Below are positions 24,357-35,305 of a stretch of 64,000 bases of DNA, piece by piece. Source of the DNA: Haliotis asinina (taxonomy: Eukaryota > Mollusca > Gastropoda > Lepetellida > Haliotidae); assembly GCF_037392515.1 (NCBI RefSeq), contig NC_090291.1, positions 30,800,001-30,864,000 of the forward strand. Direction: 5' to 3'. The notes beneath the pieces were generated by a model. That model was not told the DNA's origin. It searched no databases and worked only from the letters and a program-made list of their open reading frames with translations. A program made the translations under genes and the position numbers. Position 1 is the first letter of the stretch, and every line of letters begins with the position of its first letter.

Positions 24357-24613
24357 TCAAGAAAAGAGATCCTCGCATCTTTGCGTTTCAGATGCGTGGC
24401 CGATTTTGAACAGTTTGCTGAAAAGGTTTGTCATCACTTTCTTGGGACGTGACATCTTGTTGAGCTTTTTGTCCTGTGTCTTGTCTCGGTCAGGTCGCAA
24501 GCGGAGTCGGATCTGGCTGAGAATCCCAACGATGAGGTCATCCACTCGGTGGTTCAAGGCAATAGAAATCTCCACATACTTGCAGTCGTATTTGCAGGCA
24601 ATTGCAATGGCAT
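24357..24613 (-). CDS. RGK GTPase, coding exon 4 (C-terminus)
   Basis: It encodes residues 265-348 plus two bases of codon 264. The acceptor is TTTATCCACAG|AT. It carries the last strand and G5 region (CKYDCKYVEISIAL), the GILSQIRLRLR helix typical of RGK proteins, and then a lysine/arginine-rich extension (DKKLNKMSRPKKVMTNLF) ending RCEDLFS. Known RGK proteins end in a conserved cysteine-containing tail that binds membrane or partners instead of a prenylated CAAX; the cysteine, acidic and leucine positions are kept here, but the final residues are FS. A 165-codon + strand frame overlapping this exon is a shadow. Confidence 0.88.
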
Positions 24614-24711
24614 CTGTGGATAAACAGGATTGGTAATTATTGCTGTTGTCTCTACAAGAAAACATACGTGAGTGACTTTTATGCTGCTTTTATCAATATT
24701 CTATTAATGCT

Positions 24712-24835
24712 AATATCAATAGCACAGCAGAGGACACCAGAAATGGGCTTCAAACATTGTAGCTATGTAAACAATCGAACCAGAGTCTTTGGCGTGACGA
24801 GTGAAAGCTTTAACCACTAGGCTACCCCACTGCCC
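24712..24835 (-). repeat. SINE family A copy, 3' truncated
   Basis: It has the complement of GTAGCCTAGTGGTTAAAGC (24807-24828) and the AGGACACCAGAAATGGGCTTC body. It lies 100 bp into RGK intron 3. Confidence 0.8.
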
Positions 24836-25903
24836 ACAAGATTATTAAATAATGACGTTTTATCATAAATCAGCATAAAAAACATAAATAAAATACACCA
24901 TTATCTTAATATATTCCTTGAAATCTACGTTTCACAAAACATAAAGTATGTACACCAACATCAGGAGTTGGCTGAATTGAAACGCGAAAAGTTTACTTAA
25001 TGAGGGCGGAAAATAATATTGACTGACATCACAGGTATGTTTTGGACCTTATATGTTAGCAGTGTTTTGACAACTGTTCAGCCTGGTAACGTTTTGATAA
25101 CGCTTGTAATTTTCTTTCGTACGAAAATCCATAATATTCCCAACATGTTTTGCTTTCATTACTAATGGCAATGAGTAATTCGAGTGGTCCCTCCAGCCAA
25201 TTGCCATAATATACGTAGATATCAAAACAGTGCAGCTCATCCAAATGACATTAAATCTGCTCAATGTCATCAGCATATGTTTAGCGTGATGGCCCAAGAA
25301 ATGATCAACAACGAACACGATTGTTTGACTCTCTCTAGAGATACACCCATTAGTAAATTAGAATGATTAATGTTATCATGGCAGCAGGACTTCGCCATCT
25401 TTACAAGGTTGTGTGGGAGTTGGTCTGTATAACGTTGCGTGTGAGAAATTCCCAACAGAGCTCATCATTCGAACAGGTAATTACCGAATGACGGGAGAAT
25501 GAGAAAATGACCCTGAGTAACACATTATTCGCAGCCCAAAGTATCCAAACTACAGCTGATCGAGTTAGAAGATGTCTTAGAATTTAATCTTATCGACGTC
25601 CATCTTGTTCTAACGCCCACGCCATAAGCAACCTTTACAAAAGGAACTGACGTTTGGTTGTTTGAGATTGTGTCTACGTATTTTACGGTACATGTATTAC
25701 GTTTTGTTGTTAAGGCAGGTGTATTATGGAGGGTTTTGAATTATATATGGGAATATCATTTCCTAGGGTTTAACGGTTGATACTAACTAATTCTGGAGAT
25801 AACGCGATCTCTTTGAGCGTATGTCAGTATGTCAGTTACACAACGACGTGTCAATTGGGTGCAGACGTCTAAAGACATTTATGTCGTTGATGAAATCTAC
25901 AAA
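24836..25903. other. RGK intron 3 sequence
   Basis: Overlapping - strand frames at 25049-25318 have no recognisable domain. Nothing else is seen. Confidence 0.5.
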
Positions 25904-26067
25904 TGAGTGAGTGTGGTTTTACGCCGCTCTTAACTATATTTCAGCAGTATCACTTCGGGGCTCGCCAGAAATGAGTTTCACATATTGTCCCCACGCGGGG
26001 CACTGAACCCAGGTTTTAAACGTGACGAGCAAACGCTTTAACACCACTGAGCTACCCCACTCCCCAC
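25904..26067 (-). repeat. SINE family A copy
   Basis: Full-length layout from TGAGTGAGTGTGGTTTTACGCCGC to AACACCACTGAGCTACCCCAC, with several body substitutions. It ends about 120 bp from RGK coding exon 3. Confidence 0.85.
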
Positions 26068-26187
26068 ACGAAGCCCGCTAGAACCTTTGGAAATCGTTTA
26101 ACACCGAAACCCTTTAGATAACAAGAACACTTCGATCGAACACTTTATCGTGGAAAAAGCTGAACTTGTTCTTCAGGTTTATCATAC

Positions 26188-26374
26188 CTCTTTCAGATAT
26201 GTGCCTCCGCCGTACAAGGTCGGTCTTATTGGCGACCATGATGATAGCGCTGTTGTTTCCGAGGTCGGTTCGAATGTGACGAACCAAGGTTTTGGCCATT
26301 TCAAAAGTTGTGATGTCGGTTAGAGAGAACACAACCAGAAAACAGTCAGGTTTGACTCTTTCGATGTCACCCAT
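26188..26374 (-). CDS. RGK GTPase, coding exon 3 (G4 motif)
   Basis: It encodes residues 202-263 plus the first base of codon 264. The acceptor is CATTTCCAG|ATG and the donor is AAAGAG|GTATGA. The sequence runs MGDIERVKPDCFLVVFSLTD, then FEMAKTLVRHIR, then IIMVANKTDLVRRRHIS. NKTD (250-253) is the guanine-specifying G4 motif and the VVFSLTD strand precedes it as in Ras folds. The expected DxxG of switch II is not found at the exon 2/3 junction, in line with RGK proteins. The initial M is codon 202 and not a start. Confidence 0.88.
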
Positions 26375-26451
26375 CTGGAAATGGAAACGAAATGGATAAT
26401 TATATGGCATCAATTAAAACAACAATTACTACTACTACTACTACTACTAGA

Positions 26452-26622
26452 CAATCTAGTGATCAACAGCATGAGCATCGATCTGCGCAATTGGGAACCG
26501 ATGACATGTGTCAACCAAGTCAGTAAGCCTGACCTCCCAATCCCGTTAGTCGCCTCTTATGACAAGCATGGGTGAATAAAGATCAATATATTATTCTACC
26601 CCGGGCCTTCACGGGTCGTCTC
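26452..26622 (-). repeat. SINE family B copy, tail missing
   Basis: It runs from GTGATCAACAGCATGAGCATCGATC to CCCGGGCCTTCACGGGTC, with the TTAGTCGCCTCTTATGACAAGC block intact. It begins about 80 bp upstream of RGK exon 3, after a short (CTA)n tract. Confidence 0.8.
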
Positions 26623-27751
26623 AGCATAACGTTATTGTCACAGGATCTGATGACATTAGGACTCCAAAAGGCAGCTACCCTGAACAGCAGCGTCTGAAAC
26701 GACCAGCCCATCCCTACCCTAATCTATGCCATATGCGCAACTCAATAACGTATTAAAGATTAGTATTCAAAAAATGAGGCTAACGTGAGTTATTCTGGAA
26801 GGCAGTTATCACGAAGGCAGGCAAAGTTTGTCTTTTACAGTACAGGTATTCCTATATGGAGAATTATACCTCGATCGAACACTTTAACAAACTATTAGGC
26901 GCCTTACAGCGAGGACCGGGACTTATTTGTCCATCGGGGGATGATAACGTTAGTACCTGATTATTTGGTACTTCTACAGCCATTAGACATTCCTCAATTC
27001 TTACTGCTGCCAGCAGATGCTTTCGTTTCCCTAACGCAAGCTCTAAATCTTTTCATCCTTAACAAACATGTTCTGAAACCAGAACATTTCCCTAAACGTT
27101 TCACCAACGCTGTGGAAAAAATAGAATTAAGCGTAACACCGATCATATCTTCTTTCGCACGTACACACATTCTCAGAATGGAGAAGTCGATTGAAAGCCT
27201 CGGAAGTGAGGACTTCTCAGACAAGTGACGAGAGGGTTATTTTAGGTAACTGTGAAGTAACATGCCCGTTGTACGAGAAAACAGGATATACCGAGCACGA
27301 ATAACTCTCCTCTGGCCCTTAACGCGGTAAAGTTGATGGAGGTAGCACAGAGCCTTGCGTAACTCCCGTGTTAAGTCTGCTTGTTGAAGTATTTCCCATG
27401 TGGCACAAGGAGATGGTTCGTCATTAGCTTCGGTACTCTCTGACACTCTACAGCCACGTTACATTGATATCCCCATCATTATTTGTGCTAGAGATATGTG
27501 GCAGTGTTGTGTAATATTTTAGCGGGGAGGCCAGCTGGGATTCTGGGTTATATCAGTAGATGACTAGATTTGGTAATCAGTGAACTGTCGGGGTAAGGAA
27601 AGCAGAGACTTTTGCTTTTCTTTTGGGAGCCAACATCAGTTATGTTTCACAAGAGTCACTTGTTCATTCTCTGTATGTGTGTAGATTTTATAGTTATGTA
27701 GAAAGCGGTCAGGCAAATGAAAGTATTACATGAAAACTGAATTGTTTTCTT
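26623..27751. other. RGK intron 2 sequence, no gene recognised
   Basis: A 95-codon + strand frame (26941-27228) and its antisense partner have no recognisable domain. Confidence 0.5.
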
Positions 27752-27975
27752 TTATTTGTTCTTTAACGCCACAATCAGCAATAGTCCAGCAGCTGCATGG
27801 CGATATCTGAGATTGACCGAGTTTGGAAACGGCAAGCTAGTGACCAACAGCATGAGCATCAAACTACGTAATTAGGACATGTGTCAACCACCAAGTCAGA
27901 GAGTCTGACCAGCCAAATCCGTTAGACGCCTCATACGATTTGTCTGAGCCCCGGAACTTCACGGTGAATATGTTC
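27752..27975 (-). repeat. SINE family B copy
   Basis: It has the tail complement TTAACGCCACAATCAGCAATAG, the AGCATGAGCATC block, TGTGTCAACCACCAAGTCAG, and the head GGAACTTCACGG. Diverged but complete in layout. Confidence 0.75.
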
Positions 27976-28518
27976 TGAGACACACGACTAAAATGAGTCG
28001 CTATAGCTCTGAAAGGTTAAGGTCCAAAATGCAGCTTTGAGCCCTGTTAAATATAATATCGTCGAAAACTGCTTCCTTATTGTTTAGCTATTTACAGAAG
28101 CAATGTATCCATTGGATGGATCGTTTACCGTTAGATTGACGTACTTAATGCAAATTGAATTAGCATAGAAGTCAATCGGACTTTGAACGATGGGAATCAG
28201 CCTCCCGAGGATTGTTAACTTTGTCTCAGTAGTTGACTGTAGCAACGTGGAGATTAAGCACACTATTGTTGCTGTCTTGTGACATAAGTTTTAATTACAT
28301 TGAACAAAAATATAATAACTGAGCCTGAAGCGTAAACGGTTCCATACAAATGTTGAAAGAGTTGTTTTGGAAAGTGTATTTCGGGTCCTATCAGTCTTAT
28401 GTGGGTGGAAATTAGCTTCCATTAAATGTGGATTGTGAGGTAAAATACACGCGGATGTAGTGCCGATACATCGAGCATCACGAACAGCTCAGTTGTGTGA
28501 TCCTAACCACGATCTGTT

Positions 28519-28679
28519 AGTGAGTGAGTGTATTTGGTTTTAAGCCGCTTTTAGCAATATTCTAGCAATATCACGGCGGGGGACATCAGAAAATGGGCTT
28601 TAAACATTGTTACCCTGTAGGGAACCGAATCCAGGTCTTTAGCGTTACGAGCGGTCGATTTAACCACCAGGCTACTCCA
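28519..28679 (-). repeat. SINE family A copy
   Basis: Complete layout from AGTGAGTGAGTG and GCCGCTTTTAGCAATATTC to TTTAACCACCAGGCTACTCC. Confidence 0.85.
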
Positions 28680-28846
28680 AATGATGACCTACTTATCAAT
28701 GACTGGTCATGCCAATGAACGCTCTTTTCAAATTGAATTGCAGCATCTCATTTAACACGCCTATTTTTCAAATCTTATTTTGGACACAAATACTCTTTTA
28801 ATTTCTGGTTGTTTTGGTGTTATATTAACACAGTAGTTAGTGGAAA

Positions 28847-28931
28847 GGTGTGAGTATAGTTTTAAGCCGTTCTTAGCAACAGCAGTTCGAACGAGGGCCT
28901 GATGAGCGGACACATTAACGACTAAGCTAAA
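28847..28931 (-). repeat. SINE family A fragment, internally deleted
   Basis: TGAGTATAGTTTTAAGCCGTTCTTAGCAA joins to GTTCGAACGAGGGCCTGATGAGCGG and TTAACGACTAAGCT. The body between tail and B box is gone. It lies 170 bp from another A copy in the same orientation. Confidence 0.6.
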
Positions 28932-30190
28932 AAGAAGATAAAATATGATCGATGAATATGTAAAACAAGATGGCATGTATCATCCTGCTGTCACCGGTAA
29001 TCCGTTCCTAATTATGTTTAATCATCATTCCGATTATGTCCATGTAGAGTCAGTAGGTTCGGCCCAAGGAAGACGGGGTGTAAAGTACTAAACATAAGTC
29101 TCGTATACAAGACCTGAAACTATTACACCGGAAAATCCCAAGTACAGTTTCAGTCGATCTATATTCCTGCAGTTTGGGATGAAGATGGTTATAAAATCTA
29201 GGTGCTGTTTAGTGGTATGTTTAAATTCAGTAAATCGGAAAACGAGTAAATCTTCTTTGTGCATGCTTACATGTAATCACTGTGTCATATGTTAATATGC
29301 GCATTTGATCACACTGCATGTTTTGTTTTGCTTGTTTGCATGGAAGTACTGATTAAACAGCATTCATGAATATTCATGATACTATTGACTACTTTTGTAT
29401 CGAACACGTATATGCCGAACTACGGTTGTGATGAACTGGATTTATTAATGCAGCCACTTACTATATATTTCAGCAGAATGCGTTATGCCTAACTACTGTT
29501 ATGACGAGCTATGGACACGCAGAAATACGGTTATGCCGAACTTCGGTTACGCCAAACTGAAATTAGGAGCTTGTTATAATGGTAGGTTCTTGTATTAACA
29601 CAATACTGTTACCATTTGGAATCCCGGGCGGCAGTGTATACGTTACGGTAGTTTGTGAAAAACGAGGGTGGCTAGACTAGGTCTAGAAGTGCGCGGTTAG
29701 CGTCTGGAACAATCTGGGCACGGATCTTCGTTCTGGTGAATGATATCTTTCACTAACGACTATAGGTCACATTGACCTCAGTTTGCTGAGATGAACCCTG
29801 AGAAATGTAACAGATCAGCTGTTCTTTTCAGCGATATGGCAAAGGTATCGTTGTTTTGACCCAGTAAATACAGACAGCATGAAAGGATAGTTTGAACATG
29901 ATATCGTTTCAGATTCGTGTCGGAGATGAATGGTGATTTTTTTTGTGTTTCTAGACTGTAGCCCTTTGATGGAAAGATTAGACAGGAAAATACTGCTCTG
30001 TTTTCGGATGGATTATACGAAGCTTATCTAGCATTTAGACTGTGAAATGAAAATATTTTACAGGAAAAGCGTTTCTAAGTTCTGCAAATAAAAAACCCAA
30101 TAAAATGGAGTCCAGAAAATTGCGGATTCCTGCTACGTATTCTAAAGTTGCACTGGGTGCACTGGGCATGTCTGTTTAGAGTCTGCATGA
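28932..30190. other. RGK intron 2 sequence, no gene recognised
   Basis: A loosely repeated motif (TATGCCGAACTACGGTT, TATGACGAGCT, TATGCCGAACTTCGGTT) occurs at 29405-29570 and resembles the tandem repeat at 54.2 kb. No gene is seen. Confidence 0.45.
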
Positions 30191-30193
30191 CGG

Positions 30194-30700
30194 CGTGGTG
30201 GTGTGACATGATGGTGTGACATGGTGGTGTGACATGATGGTGTGACATTATGATTTGATTTTAGATTTAAACATATTTATTCAAGAGAATGGATTGGGAA
30301 CAAGTTATTCCAACTTAATGATGGTGTGACAGGATTGTGTGACATGATGGTGTGACATGATGGTGTGACATGATTGTGTGACATGATGGTGGGACATGAT
30401 TGTGTGACATGACTGTGTGACATGATGGTGTGTCATGATAGTGTGACATGATGGTGGGACATGATAGTGGGACATGATGGTGGGACATGATTGTGTGACA
30501 TGACTGTGTGACATGATGGTGGGACATGATTGTGTGGCATGATGGTGTAGCATGATAGTTTGTCATGATGGTGTGGCAGGATGGTGTACCATGATTGTTT
30601 GAAATGATTGTGTGACATGATGGTGTGGAAGGGTGACGTGACATGACAGTGTGGCACAATGGTGTCACATGATTGTGTGACATGAAGGTGTTTTTATGAT
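30194..30700. repeat. Minisatellite, 13-bp unit, in two blocks
   Basis: Units of GACATGATGGTGT occur at about 30194-30250 and 30318-30700. Unrelated sequence (30251-30317) separates the blocks. Because 13 is not a multiple of three and the unit has no stop on the - strand, long His/Ser/Thr-rich frames appear there; they are artefacts. Confidence 0.9.
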
Positions 30701-30789
30701 TATGTGAGCTGCTCCGACACTGCTGTTGTTGTTCAGGTAGGCTGGGGTAAATTTCAAAGCAGGGAAGCCTGTTTTCTATCTAAAAGCGC

Positions 30790-30906
30790 TGGGACGTAGC
30801 CCAGTGGTTGAAGCATTCACCTGTTCACATTCCGACATGGGTACAATTTTGCGTCCCCCGCTTTGATGTTGCTATAATGCAACTATCGCACATAAATACA
30901 CTCACT
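30790..30906 (+). repeat. SINE family A copy, internally deleted
   Basis: It has GGGACGTAGCCCAGTGGTTGAAGC and CGACATGGGTACAATTTTGCG, and ends with TACACTCACT. The B box is lost. Confidence 0.7.
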
Positions 30907-31530
30907 ATCTCCTCGGTCACTCAAATTTAACGAACGTGAGAATTACCCAGCAATAACAATACGCACGCAATGCTAAGCACGCATTAGCCACCACATGTTC
31001 ATTACTATCAAACAAAATCCATGTAAATTTCTTCTCAGAAATATATATTATTCAAAAAGGTCAGACGTTTCACCGAGTTAACATGCTCGTTAATATAATA
31101 GCGAACTTGGTTGACATGTGCATATTGAACAGATTGCGAGTAGATATGACCTCGAGATGGAGTTTGGCATATAAGGAAAGCAACCCAGGAGAATTGAAAC
31201 GTTGCTTTCTCAACTCATGTGATTAGAGAAACCTCCTACTACTAGTAGTGTCTTCTAAAGGTGACACACCCAGTGCGTCTGTGTGGCGCGACTACCAGTG
31301 CGATGTTGGAGGTGTGGACCCGATAGTGGTATAAATTAATTGTGTATGATTTAATTATCAATAATTTATTTGACAATTCAGGAGATCTGGATTAGGAGAC
31401 GCTCGTTTTAAATTAATCAATAAGTCAGTTTAAAACACAATGAGGATAAGGTGGGGTTTTGGGGGAGATCAATGTACCAGTCTAACTTGGGATCGTGGGT
31501 GTGTTTCAGTGTGAATATCAAACCGGTTTG
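30907..31530. other. RGK intron 2 sequence, nothing recognised
   Basis: No recognisable frame or repeat. Confidence 0.5.
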
Positions 31531-31762
31531 AAACGTGAAGATCCGGTCAGAAGTGGTCTTCAGTAACCCATGCGTTTCGCACGAGGCGACTAGCGGGTTC
31601 GGTTGGTCAGGTCAGGTCACTGACTTGGTTGACACAAGTAATCGTATACAAATATGGTAGATACTTGCACATGATAGCGATCACTTGATGGCCTGGTCCA
31701 GGCTCGGTTACGTATAGACCGCCGCCATATAGTTGGATTGTCCTGAGCGATGATTTAGACAC
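31531..31762 (+). repeat. SINE family B copy
   Basis: It runs from GTGAAGATCCGGTCAGAAG to AGACCGCCGCCATATAGTTGG with a degraded tail. Confidence 0.8.
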
Positions 31763-33261
31763 ACAACCCAACTAGTTTAGGGGATGGCATTGTGTAATCA
31801 CACTTTATTAAAGCTGGTAATTCACCAAGTCTTTCACGAATGACCCACATGAGTGACAATTCAACTGCATATCGACATTTGACCCTAATCAACAAAATGG
31901 ATTATATCTATACTCTTAAAAAAAGTAGGGGAACTGTACTTTCAATGTACGGTTGTCGAAACTGGGAGATATATGGGATTGAATCATTGTTGATACAATA
32001 ATAATGGATGTTTTGTAATGTATCACCACATGGATTTCAGTCAAAGCAAAGTTGTTCGTTCAGTTATCCCCCTTGTTAGGTGACCGGAGTATGACATGAA
32101 CATAAATTGGTCTCATGATGTTCGGTGTGTTCACATCATTAATCTCATCTCATTCACACACTCATTCACTTCTCTTCTGTTTAAATGTTGGGGTCAATAG
32201 TTCCCCAGTCATCTAAATTAAGAGTTGCATCCCTTAGACGTTCCGGGATCCGAATATCATATTTTCGAACTCCTAAATTGGCTTCAAGGTGTTCCCAGCA
32301 TCATGTTCGCAGGCTTCACCACTCGCATACTCCCTTACATTGTGTTTTCCATTCTGGTCGCTATCTAGAAAACATTCGCACGACATCTTAATGTGGGTTT
32401 TAATTATTTATGTGTTATTTAATTCCGTTCTTGCTTTTTGAGCTATGGCCACATATTCACGCGGAGGGTTCTCTTTCGCAAGTAATCAAGGAAATGACGC
32501 CAATTTCACGGAAACCTTGACCGTCTTTGTAGGCCTTGACTGCCTTCCCGGCGTATCAACTAATTGCATCCTGGCTTTCCATTACCAAAGAAATATCGAT
32601 TGCTTCAATGTACTTTTAGCTACCAGGAGGGTGTAACTGTGTGTCATATGCATCCCTCCTATCCTGTCTTTATGAGCGACGTTTTTTGTGCCATGAATGA
32701 AAATAAGTTTCAGTTAACAGGGATTGATTCTAGTACTTGATGATTAAAAGTCGTGTGGAATATATGACTGAACATGGACTGGACGAGGCATCAGGAAGTA
32801 AAATGTCCGAAGAAGGCAGACAGACATATGTATTCAATAAAGAGGTCTTGGACCCATGGTACATACATGTACTTTCTTGGTGATTTATAATAAATGAAAG
32901 AGAATGTGGCTGCTGAACAGGAACAGGTGTGAAAATTTGTAATAAATATTATATGGACAACAAACTGCATTTATAAATCTTTGGTTTTAAGTTATGAGTT
33001 CTACTGTGACCCAGTAATAACTGAAGTGCTGTGGGTTAGTAGTGCTGGGTCACTGTTTCCATACTTATTGTAAATACAGACATTTAATATGCAGGGTAGA
33101 GACATTACTATGTACCAGTAATGACTGCAAGGCTAATTAAGTGCTTATGGATTAATAGTGTGGGCTATCAATTTCCATACTTTATATAAACACATACGTA
33201 TACTATGCAGGGTTGATATGTCCACCAGTATGAAATCCAATGAACGTTATAGGGTCGGAAG
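31763..33261. other. RGK intron 2 sequence, with an imperfect duplication
   Basis: An imperfect two-copy duplication of about 120 bp is visible at 33008-33230 (ACCCAGTAATAACTG...TATGCAGGGTAGA and ACCAGTAATGACTG...TATGCAGGGTTGA). A CTCTTAAAAAAAGTAGGGGA motif at about 31914 looks like a transposon end but has no visible partner. No gene is recognised. Confidence 0.4.
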
Positions 33262-33478
33262 TGTGCAGTGCAGTAGTGTGTGAGCGAGTATACGTGTGAG
33301 CGGCATATGCCAATATTCCAGGTGGTGGTGGCTGTGGTCTGTAAATAATTGAAACAACCCAATGATCAACAACATGAGCATCGATATACACAGTTGGGGT
33401 ACGGTGACATGTGTCAACCACGTCAACAAGTCTGACTTCCCGATGAGGTTGAGGAAGGGGGTCATATCTCATGCTGGT
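33262..33478 (-). repeat. SINE family B copy with variant head
   Basis: The middle (AACATGAGCATCGAT, ACATGTGTCAACCACGTC) is family B. The 5' end is GAGGAAGGGGGTCATATCTCA instead of the usual GTCGCCTCTTACGAC...GGATCTTCACGG block. The same variant head is in the copy at 36703-37142, so this is a subfamily. Confidence 0.7.
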
Positions 33479-33765
33479 TATCTCAGGCTTGTATTCTTAG
33501 ATTGTCATTCGTCAACGTAAACTGTATATGATACGTACTTGAGACTTCATTATCTCGAATGTGTGGATGAATCGTCATATGTGAATAGTGGCACCGACTT
33601 TGTATGCTTGATAGAATGAACAATATTGTATAATTATCCAACTCTTCGCACATGCGTTTCGGTTTTCATATTCTTTGTTCGATGAACCATGACGAAGGCA
33701 TTTTCAGACTCTTGCAGAATCAGACTATCGCGTTAGCTTTAGCGTATGACAAAACAACATATATT

Positions 33766-33888
33766 AGGGGCGATGGGGTAGCCTAGTCGTTGTGGATTCC
33801 TCACATGGGCACAACGTGTGAGGCCCATTTCTAGTACCCAGTCCAGATATTGCTGGAATATTGCTAAATGCTCAGTAAAACTAAAGAC
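33766..33888 (+). repeat. SINE family A copy lacking the B box
   Basis: GGGGTAGCCTAGTCGTTGTG joins directly to GATTCCTCACATGGGCACAACG, so about 40 bp of the tRNA head is deleted. The tail GCTGGAATATTGCTAAATG is intact and is followed by a (CG/CA) microsatellite to 33928. Confidence 0.8.
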
Positions 33889-34247
33889 AAAAACGCGCGC
33901 GCGTGCACGCACACACACGCACACACACCAGATAGTGGCACCAGACACTCTTTATACCATATAGCATATTGGTTTAGAGGAGAAACGCGGAGTGGTACAA
34001 TGTGCCGCATAGAGTAGAAACAGTAACGCGTAAATATGCAACAGATGTTGACAATCAGACATCGCAGCTGCTTCTTAGCAACAACAGATGCATTGTTAAA
34101 CATAGCAGTTCCCTCTCTTCTCATAATCCACGTCGATTCGGAATACAAGGGATGTCGCGTTTAGTTACATCAGATAAGTATACGCACCCATAAAGATACA
34201 GCTGAAAGACTTATGAATAATAAATCAGTTGTACTTTGTGCAGCTGC

Positions 34248-34560
34248 GTCAACTATCCATGATATTTCGTAATGTAGAGTTTAGTTCTTTACTGAATCTT
34301 GATGAAGAGTGTGACTTTTCTACAAAGTTTATTGCTGCCTTAACCAATGTCCACCCAGTCACTGGGCAATCCAAGACTTCAGCCGTCTGTCATTGTTTCC
34401 TGAGTCAACTATCCATGATGTTTCGTAATGTAGAGTTTCGCTCTTTACTGAATCTTGATGTAGAGTGTGACTTTTCTACAAAGTTTATTGCTGCCTAAAC
34501 CAATGTCAATGTCTAACATGTCATTGGACAATCCAAGACTTCAGCCGTCTGTCATAATGA
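34248..34560. repeat. Tandem duplication, two copies with 156-bp period
   Basis: GTCAACTATCCATGATATTTCG at 34248 recurs at 34404. The copies share GTAGAGTTT, TTTACTGAATCTTGATG, ACAAAGTTTATTGCTGCC and CAATCCAAGACTTCAGCCGTCTG. A small inserted segment distinguishes the second copy. Confidence 0.9.
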
Positions 34561-35052
34561 TTATTTTCTACTTGCAGTAGTTACAACTGATGACTAAGCT
34601 CTGGCATCAACCACACCTATCTGACCGTTTGATTTCTGGAACTAGGTAAATGCATGAAAAATAATCAATATCAGTGGAATACAGACACGGCAACAGATAT
34701 GCTGACACTGAAGAGCAGATGAAGCCACAGATACTTTATCATGGAAACAATGATGTCGTTCCAAAGGATAACATCGTAGATGACAACGTGGGTGTAGGAG
34801 ATACAAGATGACGGCTGTTGAGGAAACGTGTGTAGTGGGCCTCAGATGATAAAAATGGTCTTCAGTTAACACTACCTATTTCCTGGAGGTGAAGGGTAAC
34901 AGAGTAGGCTTAGAGGAATTTGTTGTTTGAACTACGCCCACTAGAATCCTATCATCGTTGTCCGAGTTCCAGATTTTAATTGAATCAGATTGTTTCCAGA
35001 CTTATTTCGATTATGCTGCTTCGTTTGCCAGCATGATATCGATGCCGGTTTT
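34561..35052. other. RGK intron 2 sequence, nothing recognised
   Basis: No recognisable gene or repeat. Confidence 0.5.
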
Positions 35053-35213
35053 TACACTTGAAGATCCGAGTTAGAATTGGTCTTCAGTAATCTATGGTTA
35101 TCACGCGGATTACCAAGGTTCGATTCCCCACATGGACACAACGTGTGAAACCCAGTTCTGGTGTCGCCCACTGCTAGATTGTTGCTAAAAGTGGTGTAAT
35201 ATTCAATAACTCC
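35053..35213 (+). repeat. Chimeric SINE: family B head on family A body
   Basis: ACTTGAAGATCCGAGTTAGAATTGGTCTTCAGTAATC is the family B head. From about 35105 the sequence switches to the family A B-box and body (GGTTCGATTCCCCACATGG, GTGTGAAACCCAGTTCTGGTG) and ends TTGCTAAAAGTGGTG. Confidence 0.7.
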
Positions 35214-35305
35214 TCAGTGCCGCGAACTCAATGATGATGTTGATTTTTTCATAAACTGTGAATAGATTGGGTTTATCTTATCTCCGGTGTTGTGCTTTGA
35301 AAATA

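Noticed and set aside
24139..24636. 165-codon + strand frame
   Set aside because: Antisense shadow of RGK exon 4, whose - strand reading has a clear GTPase match.
30305..30683. Three overlapping - strand frames with His/Ser/Cys/Thr repeats
   Set aside because: A 13-bp unit with no stop on that strand stays open in all frames; no start context or domain.
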